Assembly (NCBI RefSeq): GCF_016808095.1
Contig: NC_068978.1
Coordinates: forward strand, 30,810,160-30,874,159
DNA length: 64,000 nt
Direction of reading: 5' to 3'
Source: Vigna angularis
Lineage: Eukaryota; Streptophyta; Magnoliopsida; Fabales; Fabaceae
A model generated the notes under the pieces. It saw nothing but the letters and a program-made list of their open reading frames with translations. It was not told the origin of the DNA and made no database searches. A program made the position numbers and the translations under genes. Position 1 is the first letter of the stretch, and each line of letters starts with the position of its first letter. Positions 12,361-22,910 of this stretch are shown here, piece after piece.

Positions 12361-13441
12361 CAATTTATTTATGCTTCCGAATTTCCTTTCCAGTTTTTTT
12401 TCTTTTACAACGCTTATTCTGCAATTTCCAAATTTTTCGTTTTCTTACTTTGAATAAATTTGTTAATAAATATATGAAGTTACCAATTTGTTATACTAAT
12501 ATATAATGTTATTTATAAAATATGGTTTTATGATAGTAAACAAATGTTATAATATTTATTGATTTTTAGTAAAATATATCATCTAAATATTTTCACTTCA
12601 TTTGTTAACTTATAAAAATAAAAATACACTTTTTTTTAAATATTAAAATTTTATCATATGTATAATTTTCATAAATTAAAAATCACTTAAACTAATATAT
12701 ATAAAAGGATTTCTTGTTTTCTAATTTTACTCTTTAAACATTTTTAAAATTAAAATAAAGCTTAAATACTATTTTGGTCTTTATTTTTGTTGATTTTGGT
12801 CAATGAGATTATTTTTTTTAATGTTTAGTGTCATTCTAATTTTGATAATTTATGTTCAATTTTGTCTTTTTTTCATGATATTGTATAAATTGTTATCGAC
12901 AAATTGTACACATTAGTCATGTTTGAATAAGTTATTCGATTTTTTTTCTTACGTGACCCATTACAATATATATGTTGTCACATTATCATCTTCAACCTCC
13001 CAACACATCAGAAACCATAGCCACCATCGTTTGTCGCCATGCACTTCCATTACACAACACCAGTGACGCACCATCTTCGTCCAAAACGCATTTTGTATTC
13101 ATAGAAACTCGTGATTTGTGCATGTTGTATTCATAGAAACCCATGATTTATTTTACTTGGCTAATTGTGTCCATTAATAGAGGACAATCATATCATCACT
13201 CTTTATTCTCGTATGTTTACCATAATGGAAAATTTGACTCTAAAATGGGGGTTTAATAAAATCTAGAGACTTTTTTTTGCATAATACTAGACCAGAATGT
13301 CTAGTTCAACAAGACAATCACACAAACATTTTTATACTAATTCACCCAAATTCATGAGCAACGTCTAGTTCTCCTTTTAGCACACAACTTAAGAGGTTCC
13401 CTTAATCAAACAAAAAGATTACGAGTTCACCAAACTCTCTA
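12361..13441. other. Intergenic AT-rich sequence
   Basis: No gene seen. 12765-12900 reads like the terminal region of a Mutator-like or similar DNA element (TTTTGGTCTTT, TTTTGGTCAATGAG), but no opposite end or target duplication was found. 13085-13150 contains a short direct duplication around TGTATTCATAGAAACTCGTG. Confidence 0.4.
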
Positions 13442-13446
13442 GGTTA

Positions 13447-16097
13447 TCTAACACCCCAATTTTTGGAATGTCACGGGTTATTACAAAATCGGTAAAATTC
13501 AAAATTTATCATAGCGCAAAAAGGTACTTTTTCAAAAACCTTAACGTTTAAACGTTCATAATTTATTCAAAACATAATAATTCTAAAAACCTTATCCAAT
13601 TATATTATTTCGAATAATAAAATAACGAAGGAAATAACTCAAATTATATTGTCTTAACTTGTAAAACAAAATAGTTTTAATTGAAATCCCAAATTTGTTT
13701 CTCGTCCTCTCTCGAGTCTATCACGTCTCTAAAACATCTGTAACATCATCTGCTCACGTATAACGCATCATACGATCATCGCCGATAATTTCATCCACAA
13801 ACACAAAGAAAAACATGTATGGGGTAAGTTATCAACAAAACAATCATAACAACAATATGCATATGCAATCGAGTAATCTCACAATCCAACTAAAGATCAT
13901 GCTTTCCTGCCACACAAGGATAATGGAACCACTATTACCCCCACAAAAGGAAGATTTAATACCCAAACAAACAATACCTATTCGCAGATAAAAACCAGGA
14001 TTTACTAGGTACAACAAGTAGACTTATCTCTCACTCTCATGCTCATCAACCACACACTCAAGTACACCCTAACACTCACCCATGCTCCAATCTCAACCAT
14101 AAGTCAAAACTGACCCTAAACATTGTTGGAAAAGCTGACAATAAAAAAAATAAAGATCACGAACAAAGGATTTTACAAGGCGTGTAGATCATTGTCCTTA
14201 AGGACTTATTCGCGATGTATTGTGCAAGCCCCCCATGATACAATAGGAACTTCTCAGAATTTTTTGAGGATATCAGAACTAGCAAAAATCTCTAAAAAGA
14301 ATATAAAATAAACCCAAAATATTTTAGGAAGAAGAAAAAAGAAAGAATGAAACTAAGAGAAGAAATAATGAGAGAAGAGTGGTTTTTGATGATGTATTTT
14401 GGAGTAAATGAAGTGCTCTATTTATAGAGCATGATGCAACTGCCTAGGTTCGAAACTTGCGGATCAATCCCACAAGGGATGCTAGTCAAAAACTGTTTCA
14501 AGAGAATAAAATAAAAGAACATGAAAACGATGCCTTCACTTGCGGGAAAAGATTTTGTAATCTCTAGCTTTACGGTTTGACCATGCAGTCTTCAAAGCTG
14601 TTTTCTCTTATAAAGTTTTGTAATATATAGACTTTTTTAATAACAAACACAACCATTAATCTAACTCTCTGATTATCATCACATTTCACAACTCTTCAAG
14701 CTTGGTCCACGTTCATTCTTCATCAAAACAGATTGTTTCTAGTAAAAATACTCTGTGATAATCGATTATCACTTACGATAATTGATTATCTTAGTGGTTC
14801 CATACAACAAATCACCAAAATTCAACACATATGAAGGGATAATTGATTATGAACCTAGATAATCGATTATTCCCACGAATAACCACATTCCTAGACCAAA
14901 ACTTAAGGTCCAATCCCTCATGTATTAATCCTAAATCATGTGAAAACATGCTTAAGACATCATACATGCATTCCATCACAGACCATTATAAACACACTCA
15001 AACACATACTTTACATCCTTTGATTCATCCAATCCCATCTCTACACATATTATATCTCCAACAAACCCAAAAACACTACACATATTTATCATGTTATCTT
15101 TACATCATGAGTTGACATGGTAAAACTCCAATACCATAACTTTCTTCCCCCTTAGCATTAACCCTATTATGGAATAACCTAACAAAACCATACATACATT
15201 CATAGGGAAAGTTCATCATAATATGACATAAATCTTATTCTCATGCATACACAAATCATTTCCCAACAACAACCATAGATAATCATATCCATAATTATTC
15301 ACACATGCATCAAAACTAGAATTAACCAATCAAGATAATAAAAATACATGACATACAACAACAAACAAACATAGGTAAGCTTCCCCCATACCTTGGTCAA
15401 TCCTAAGGCTTTATCTATAACTCTAAAACACCACCAATCGTCCTTTGCACTAAGGGTTTTTGTTGTTCTTTCTCTTCTCTCCCAAACGTCTCTCTCTCAT
15501 TTGCTTCTCTCTTTGATTTATAGTTTTCTAGGGCTTCTAAAACACAAATGTCACCCCTTTTTCTGTATCTTAATATTTATAAAACAACCAAACTTTATCT
15601 CTAATATCTCCTCACTTATAATAATATATTTTAAAAACCAAATCTATCTAAATCTCTATTCTCCTTCTATCTCACATCCACCATCTATCTTTTATTTTAT
15701 TTTATTTTATTTACACATTTTTACTTCCTACACCCCTTTATTTAATTTCTTCACCAATTAAATAAAGGTAAAAGATCATTTTATCCCTAAGAAAAAATAC
15801 AAATAAAACAAAGGCTTCCCTTAACTCCCTTTCTCCCTATAATTGAACACACACTCATTCAATCCTAAATCACCCCTTCCATTAAAAAGTCAACACATCA
15901 CATTGATAATATCACGCAAATAACTCAATTACCAGCATACCAATCATGTGTTGCACTTTATTAATTATATCATGAATTGATTAACATAGCAATTATAATT
16001 CTAAGAAATACCTAAACTTCACACCAATTATCAATAATAACATTCAAAACTCAAATCCCTTAACTCCTTATTTACTACATTTTTCTCAGGTCTTACA
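13447..16097 (-). mobile_element. Probable solo LTR, minus orientation, about 2.65 kb
   Basis: Read on the minus strand it starts TGTAAGACCTGAGAAAAA and ends near GGGGTGTTAGA. The flanks are GGTTA (13442-13446) and AGTTA (16098-16102), a nearly matching 5-bp duplication. A TATAAATC box on the minus strand near 15520, followed by a GA-rich leader, suits an LTR promoter. The inner end resembles the LTR piece at 16423 (shared AACACC-AATTTTTGG start, TTTCCTGCCACACAAGGA-type block), so both come from related gypsy LTRs. 14120-14870 may be a further nested insertion; it contains the inverted repeat GCTCTA...TAGAGC around a TATA box (14414-14429) and several copies of ATAATCGATTAT (14755-14870). Confidence 0.6.
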
Positions 16098-16422
16098 AGT
16101 TACATGAGTACTGAAGCCTCTCTAAGTTATACTTTCTTAATCTCCTCCTAAGAATACTAAAAAACAAAAAGAAAAGCTCTCAACAGAGAGTACGATTTAA
16201 GTTCATAAGCAAAAACTTCACAATGTGAAGAATAATACAATAGTTTCACAAGTACTTTTTTGAACACATTTGACCACTTGATATCAACACATTAAATGAC
16301 TATTTGATCAACTTTGCATAACAATGTAAGACTGAATTGTGTGCCACTCCTTTTTTCATATTTTGTGTTCTTTGAGTTCAACTCTTTTCAAAAACTTCTG
16401 AAAAATGATCGTTGAAGCTCTA
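16098..16422. other. Short AT-rich spacer
   Basis: Sequence between two LTR-derived segments. Nothing recognisable. Confidence 0.4.
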
Positions 16423-18400
16423 TGTAACACCTCGATTTTTGGGATGTCCCGAATAGGAGTGAAATTTAAAAATTTTTAAAATCATAGTACCATTGCGGAA
16501 ATCTAATTATATAGTACAAAAACTTTAAATAACACTAATATTTTTCCCATTATCGCGTCTCTATCATACTATTGGAGCATCTGCAACATCTGCTCCCGTA
16601 TAACCAAAAGTTATACGATCATCAAAAGACATGCACAAAAACAAACACAAACAAATATGGGTAAACTACCATAACACAATAACAATAAAATCTGTACATA
16701 GGAAGCAAACACAACATAATAACAAATAGTCATTTACAGTGTTATCCTACTAATAGAATCATTTATACACCATGATCGTCATCAACATCCTCATTATCTA
16801 TATCATGATTATACCATCAACGTCATCCTTATCAACATCATCTCCAAACACATCGTCATTACAAATCATCATCGCATGCACCTCTATCAAAACTAACTTA
16901 TCATGAATCCTTCATCATGAATAACACCATGAACCTTCACAATACCATGACTCCATAGTGTAAAGAATCAATCACACTCTTGTACCCTATCTCACAAACC
17001 TGTAGCCTCCGTTACAAGTCCCCTATAGCCTCCCCTACAGGTCTGCTCGAGTAGTCTCGTCATCCTGGCTAAGGAACATGTTTCCTGCCACACAAGAACA
17101 AGGCAAACACCATCACTCCATACAAAGAAGGTTCAATACCCGAGCACTCCCTTTTCGCACACAAGGCCAAAGGGAGTCGCTATCTTGTATCAGACGATCG
17201 ATAGTCTCAGACTGATGGAAGACAATCATCTTAATTCTTTGTTGCTCTATCACACATTCCTATAACAAATCTTTTGTAGGTTGAATTGTTCTCTCTGTTT
17301 GTGGATGTTATGTCAAGCTAAAATTTATCTTGGTTTCCAGTGTTTTCAGACGACTTTCCCAAGTTTATCTACAATCACCTTTATTATGAAAAAAATTCAT
17401 TAGGTTTTTTATAAGCCAAAAACAAAACCCATTGAAATATTATCCCATTTACATTATGGGATTTCTAAAGGTTGTAATTCTTCTAATGAATGTTGATATT
17501 TGACTTTGGATTTTTTGCATTTTAGACATTTGGATATATAATCTATATATTCTTTTTCATTCCTTACCACTAAAAATTTTGTCATAAGTTTTGATACATC
17601 TTAATTGATCTTGGATAAAATCAATTTACTTTTATACACCTTGTCATTTACTTTATTCTTTCTATTTTATGATGTCTCATAAATATTGGTTAGTTTGTTA
17701 TTCCTCTTTGATTTATTTAAGAAAATTATTATTGATTTTCAAAGTTCCTTGGTACGAACTCTTATGCAACACTTCTACTGCTAAGATGAGAAATAAATTT
17801 TTTCTAATTATCACCATTCCTTTACCATCACAACAAAAATATGCAAGAACTTTCTACTCTCAAGGAATTTTTTTTGCTACATTTGTCTTCCTGGAGTTAT
17901 AAAATAGTTCAAAGTCACAGTCTTCTTAAAATTTTGTCCACCTCTTTTGTCGCATATTCAATTCTTTCTATTAAGTATTTGGGGCTTTTATGATCACTAA
18001 AGACTTTAAATATGGTCTCATAGGACAATGTCTTCAAATTTTCAATGCATAAACCATTATCACTAGTTTTTATTCATCATCCCATTTTAATTCTCACTCT
18101 TTTTGAGATAAATAGGTCAATTTTTGAAAATATTGAAGCTCATCGTAATTAATCTAAAATATCATCAATTATTGGTATTAAGTATTTATTCTTGATTGTA
18201 CTTTATTAATAATCAACACATAGTCGCATGTTGTTATTTTTTTTCTTTTTCACTAATAGAATTGTTGTTCCTCAAGTGGATATATACTTTGTCCAATTAA
18301 CTATTTTTGTAATGGTTCCTCCCTTGCCTTTTAATCTCAGCCATTTCTACTAAATACATGCAATATGGGGCAATATATATCACACTACACGCTAAGACCA
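16423..18400 (-). mobile_element. Decayed Ty3/gypsy element (3' LTR end plus pol remnant)
   Basis: The left edge TGTAACACCTCGATTTTTGG is, on the minus strand, the TGTTACA-type 3' end of a gypsy LTR. Upstream on that strand (17350-18390) lies pol sequence riddled with stops. The element is truncated; no 5' LTR or target duplication was found. Confidence 0.7.
17350..18390 (-). pseudogene. Ty3/gypsy pol remnant: reverse transcriptase, RNase H and integrase pieces
   Basis: Translating the minus strand and skipping stops gives recognisable gypsy pol order. An EMAEIKRQG block near 18340 and GTTILLVKKK near 18270 are followed by RLCVDY, TIKNKYLIPIIDDILD and FSKIDL (reverse transcriptase). VFSDHKSPKYL near 17990 corresponds to RNase H, with a large deletion before it. 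YISKCLKCKKSKVKYQH and LQPLEIP with ISMGFVFGL near 17550-17430 belong to the integrase region. Nonsense codons and frame breaks are frequent, so it is an old inactive copy. Confidence 0.8.
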
Positions 18401-19532
18401 GGTCTATTGTAAATTAAAGATCTCTTTCTAGCCACAACCCTGCTTATTTCTCAATATCATAACAGATTGAAGTCGTAAATCACTTCACAAAAATAAATAG
18501 AAATAGAATATGTCAATTATTAAATGTAGTTACATGATAAGTGTGTATGACAATTAGGATAATTCATCCACAAATTGTCTAAATATAACCTAAGATAATG
18601 GTTGTTCTCGGTTTAAAGTACTACATGAGCACACAACTCATAGATCATGGTAAGGAGTTAGTACACAACAAATTGTACTTTTTAATTATTTTTTAGTCTT
18701 ACAAGCCATATTGATATACTTGTACTTTTGCAAGCCATTTCTACACATGAGCAAGACATTCATATGTAAAAAATACACATACACATAACTCAAATATTTA
18801 TTGATAAAGAAAACACATAATGAAACGAATATATCTAGAAATAAATGATAAGAGCTGCTATATTGCAATTACTATATGAAGTTTGTAAGTGACAGATTTC
18901 AAGCATGTTGAACTTATAAATGAAACTGAGATTTGAATGTTTCAATACAATAATAGGAATGTGTATTTAGCAAGAATTAACAGTCACATCCAATATGTCC
19001 AATCGAATGTTTCATAACCTGGTTCAAGATAGATAAGAATTTCAGAATGAGAAGGTACAAAAGAGATCGAAAAAAGCACAAATACTTGTGCTTGAATTTG
19101 ATCAAATTAAGAAAGTTTCACTCTCGGTAAGTCATTTTCTTCATGAAGATGTAATTGAAACAAGCAAGTTATCCTAGCTACTTTCTAAACTTAAATTGCT
19201 GCATCCAAAAGAGTTATTTCTTTCAGCAAGATTATTTTATAGTGAATTCGACATCTTTATTAAAAGACTATTGTAACATCATTCTACTGTATTTTTAAAT
19301 TTTCATTCCATAATAATAAATGCATTAAGAGGATTCGACGAAGTCAATTCTTAAAGGAATTTAATATCCTTTCAGAAATACTATTTCGAAATCAATTATA
19401 GATATTTTGGAAAGAATATTATCCAACATTCTTAGAAGAACATTCTAGAAATATTTTTTCCTCTATTATAAATTTCATAATGAAAAATGAAATTACGGAT
19501 GTTTCTTGAAAATATTATTAATTTTAGACTTA
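18401..19532. other. AT-rich intergenic sequence
   Basis: No gene, inverted repeat or element boundary recognised. Confidence 0.4.
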
Positions 19533-19767
19533 AATATGTTTTTTTCTTTAACTTTTTTGAAAATTAAAATTTGTCCATCTTTAAAATTTTGATCTAATTC
19601 AGTCTCTCAACTCTAGAAATGTATAGATTTAATTCTTTTAATCAAAATGTATTAAATTTTTTTGATGTTTCAAATGCATTTCATGATAATATTTAAGTTC
19701 TATACATTGTTTGATACATTTTTTTCTTCAATGTTAGTTCAAAAAACGTTTAAAATATTAAATAAAT
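19533..19767. mobile_element. Left arm of a palindromic MITE-like repeat, split by MULE-2
   Basis: Begins GACTTAAATATGTTTTTTTC and contains CTCTAGAAATGTATAG and TTTTAATCAAAATGTATTAA. If the 17.6-kb MULE-2 insert is removed, the right flank (37366-37405) is roughly the inverted complement of 19635-19665, so a palindromic element with a truncated right arm was the target. The last 9 bases, TAAATAAAT (19759-19767), are the MULE-2 target duplication. I recall similar palindromic repeats in legumes; that part is memory, not shown here. Confidence 0.5.
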
Positions 19768-19913
19768 GGTTTAAACCCTCATTTGGTCCTCGTATTTGTG
19801 TGTCAATCTCAAGTGGGTCATCATTTTTTTTTCGGTCTCAATCGGGTCCATAAACTTGTTAAAACGAACCAATTAAGCCCTCTCTGTTAATTTATCATTA
19901 ACGTCGTTTGCCT
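19768..19913 (+). repeat. MULE-2 left terminal inverted repeat
   Basis: Starts GGTTTAAACCCTCATTTGG, with CTCAAGTGGGTCATC and GTCTCAATCGGGT inside. It pairs with 37222-37365 at roughly 85 percent identity by eye, ending at CGTTTGCCT. Confidence 0.9.
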
Positions 19914-20075
19914 ATGCTGAATTGTAGTTTGTTTTAGTTGACAAGGCATTGTGTATTAAATTAGATTGGTGTTCTGTTGTGTAATTAGATTGCCACATGT
20001 GATGTTGTTAGCCCTAAAACTTAATATTTAAACCAACCTTGATTTCCAAAGTGTTTAACATGTTCAACTCACGAA

Positions 20076-20669
20076 ATGTCTGCTTCATCTTCTTCTTGCA
20101 AATGCACGGGTTGAGGCTTTCAACATAGTTTTGCCAGTGGGAGCAGGTTGGGTGTAAAACCCACTTGCTTTTGTGGTCGGCCTACAGTCTTCTGCGTTGC
20201 CAGAACCCCTAAAAACAAGGGCAAAAGATTTTGAGGTTGCCCTAACTTCAAGGTAAGTTTAATGGAAGCAGAATTGTGAGTTTTTTTCTGGTTTTGATTT
20301 CCACAGGGTGGGAGTTTTGATTTCGTTGACGAGGGAGTGTGTTTTCTTTTTCCATAGGTTGAGAGTGAAGATTTCGTTGGATGCAACTTCTTTGAGTGGT
20401 GCAGTGAAGAAGTAATTCATTCTCGAAATGTAGTGAATGTAGAAGACAGTAGTGCAAGTGCAAGAAATGAAGAAGTGGGTGAAAGTTTGATGAAGATGGA
20501 ACAAAGTGTGATGAAGATGGAAGAAAGAGATGTTGAAAAGCTGAAAATAGGTTGTTTGGAGAAAAGTGTAGTTATTTTGGAGAAAAGGATGAAGGTTTTA
20601 CGGGGGATGGTGTTTGTTACATTTGTTTGTAATGTAATTGTGATATCAATGTTGATGAAACTAGGTTGA
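20076..20669 (+). pseudogene. GRF-type zinc-finger protein with coiled coil and membrane tail, carried by MULE-2
   Basis: Two exons: 20076-20252 (donor AAG/GTAAGT) and 20358-20669 (acceptor CCATAG), joined in phase 0, for about 162 codons. Exon 1 has CFCGRPTVFC and ARTPKNKGKRF, then a stop where Trp is expected, then GCPNFK. Exon 2 continues DFVGCNFFEWC, completing a GRF zinc finger. It is followed by a probable coiled coil (MEQSVMKMEERDVEKLK) and a hydrophobic C-terminal segment (MVFVTFVCNVIVISML). Two TGA codons interrupt exon 1 (codons 13 and 53), so this copy is broken. The gene starts about 160 bp inside the left inverted repeat and points toward the transposase. Function is unknown; GRF fingers in other proteins bind nucleic acid. 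Confidence 0.75.
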
Positions 20670-20828
20670 TATCAATGTAATTTGATATTTGAAATGTTAT
20701 TGTTTATTTTATTTATAAAGGTTACTTCTAATGATGTTTAATACTGTCTTATTTGATTTATTTAATTTCATATGAGCAACATAAGTTAAAGAAAGTGCAA
20801 ACGTAACATCATAAAGCAATGGTCAATA

Positions 20829-21005
20829 AAACCTGATAGCAACTTTGTCTTACTTAGTGCATAACATAACAAAAGAAACCTCATATTACTTCATCAGTAC
20901 AAATTACAGCAAAAAAAACCTGATAGCAACTTTGTCTTACTTAGTGCATAACATAACAAAAGAAACCTCATATTACTTCATCAGTACAAATTACAACAAA
21001 AGAAA
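20829..21005 (+). repeat. 87-bp tandem duplication in MULE-2
   Basis: Two nearly identical 87-bp units starting ACCTGATAGCAACTTTG, followed by shorter partial copies (CCTCATATG...TCATCAGTAC) to about 21075. It lies in the convergent gap between the GRF gene and the 3' end of the transposase. Confidence 0.9.
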
Positions 21006-21100
21006 ACCTCATATGTCTTCATCAGTACACATTACACAAAAAAAAGTGATATTACCTTCTTCCTTCATCAGTACAGATTACAAGACATTTAAATATGACT

Positions 21101-21504
21101 TCATTCATCAGAAGGAGACTCAGCAGACTCCTGAGTAATAGGCACTTCTGTTGGTGGATGTATTGTGAGTTGTGTTTGTTGAGTAGGTTGGTCAGCAGGC
21201 ACATCTGTTGTTGGTGGAGGCACATTTGGTGTTGTAGGTCGTTGTGGACATGATTTTTTGTTGTGTCCAAGTTCTTTGTAGAGAGCACAGGTTTTTTTGT
21301 TCCCACCCTTTCTTAATTCAGTGTCATTCTTCTTCAACTCCCAAGCCTTTAGTCTTCATTTTTTCTTGGGTCTTCCTGGCATTGTCCTCTTCTTTGGAGG
21401 TAATACATCTGGATATGAAGTTATGTCCCAGACAAGTTGACCATTAATAGGATAAATGATGGTGTTGTAGGTCTCTTCATAAGTAGACTTCCTAAACCAA
21501 TGAC
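21101..21504 (-). pseudogene. MULE-2 transposase, C-terminal part
   Basis: Continuation of the transposase on the other side of the retrotransposon. Minus-strand reading gives HWFRKSTYEETYNTIIYPI, then PPKKRTMPGRPKKK, a TGA, RLKAWELKKNDTELRK and CALYKELGHNKKSC, then a Pro/Thr/Gln-rich tail ending SPSDE before a stop at 21101. The last block is a zinc knuckle of the CX2CX4HX4C kind in which the second Cys position appears to be Tyr. The TGA sits where an Arg codon (CGA) would fit. The reading frame joins that at 33797 across the ATGAC duplication. Confidence 0.85.
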
Positions 21505-22746
21505 TGATAATGACCAATTTTACTTCATTATCCAACATCAAATTGATGGAATTTGTCAACTCTTCCTTTACTTTTAGTCTTGTTTAACTCAATTTCTTGT
21601 ATTTGTAAGTGATTACATCATAAGTTGTAATTAGCCCTTTTGATGGCTAATCCCCATTCAAAGAAGCTGGGAGAAGATACTCACCAAAGAACATTGCCAA
21701 AACCCAAGAAAAGAGAGAAGAGTAGCTGAAAAGATGAAGAACCCAGGCTGCTGCAGAGAGTCACGCCAGGCGCCTACTGACCTAGGCGGCGCCGGGCGTG
21801 ACAATGCTGACCGAGGACGCGCCTGGCGCCTGTCTGTCGGGCCGCCGGGCGTCACCTTTGCTGATCTGGCAGAAACAGCTTATTTAGTTCTGGAACGCAA
21901 AGGGGTTTGCATCTTTGGCATCCCAGACACAAATTCTCTCAATTGGAGCGTCCAGAGGCGAGCTAGGAGCTGTGGGAACAGCCCTTCTTCATCCTTGGGT
22001 CCTCCTCCTTCTTCCATTTCCACCATTGTTGTAAGCTCAAGCTCTCCATTCATGGAGAGCTAGTTTCATTCTTGTTGGGGATTGATGTAACCACGGATCT
22101 CTTATGTAATTACAGTTGTTTTGAATGATTATATGCCTCTTTCATTGATTGTTAGTGTTTAATTCCTCTACTTAAAGCTTGTATGAGTAATTCAACCATA
22201 TCATGATTTTAGGGTTTGCTTGATATTGGGAAATATTGGGTGAATCTAGAACTGGATTAAACACCTAAAGGAAATTGTATCTAGGGATAGAACTAGGACC
22301 TTTGGTTGTCTTGAATCTCAATTCTTAAAGCGGATGAACTTGTTAGGTTTTCCAAGGGATTGGAGTTTAAGAAGTAAGTCTAGGCTCTCTCTACCAAGGG
22401 ATTGGGTTTGAGTAAATTAGAAGATTGACATTGGCTAATTAATGAAGAGGAAGTGATTTTCTATACATAAGAGTGAAGTAGGTGAAATCATCCCCCAACA
22501 ATATCATTCCATAGCATTTCTAATCTTTGCATTCCTAAGTGTTTGCGTTATCAAAGATCACTTTTACAATTTATGTTTTATCTTTAATTCAATTGCATGA
22601 AAACCACAAAAACATGGAATCATTCTTTAGTCTAAATTAGTTAGATATTATACGATTGTCTAGGACACGAGTCTCTTGGGAAACGATATCCGGTCTTACC
22701 GGTTTTATTACTTGAACGATTTGGTACACTTGCCAAAGTCTCAACA
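21505..22746 (+). repeat. 5' LTR of the Calypso/Athila-type element
   Basis: 1242 bp, TGATAATGACC to TCTCAACA, matching 32555-33796 at a constant offset of 11,050. Contains two GC-rich inverted-repeat modules at 21761-21802 and 21815-21853. Small ORFs inside (65 and 109 codons, present in both LTRs) look incidental. Confidence 0.95.
21761..21853. repeat. GC-rich inverted-repeat modules 1 and 2 (5' LTR; copies at 32811-32903)
   Basis: Module 1 (21761-21802) has arms TCACGCCAGGCGCC and GGCGCCGGGCGTGA around a short spacer. Module 2 (21815-21853) has GACGCGCCTGGCGCC and GCCGCCGGGCGTC. They stand out in an otherwise AT-rich element and are repeated exactly in the 3' LTR. Confidence 0.9.
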
Positions 22747-22752
22747 AGTTTT

Positions 22753-22770
22753 TGGCGCCGTTGCCGGGGA
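22753..22770 (+). other. Primer binding site
   Basis: TGGCGCCGTTGCCGGGGA lies six bases after the 5' LTR. This is the usual PBS of plant Athila/Tat-type elements, described as complementary to the 3' end of tRNA-Asp (from memory). Confidence 0.85.
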
Positions 22771-22910
22771 CCCGTGTTAAAACTAGACTTTTGTGTGATT
22801 TTTAACCGATTTAGGCTTTATCTTTTTGTGTATAATTTTCTAATTTTTTTGTAATTATTATCTTTATTTTTGGGCTGACTTGTGGCACGAGTTTGGTTGT
22901 TTTCTAGTGT

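Noticed and set aside
12765..13100. One-sided MULE-like terminal sequence
   Set aside because: No matching opposite end or 9-bp duplication found, so it is not called as an element.
21734..22063. 109-codon ORF present in both LTRs
   Set aside because: Lies across the GC-rich inverted modules, with no domain and no start context argument; the exact repetition only reflects LTR identity.
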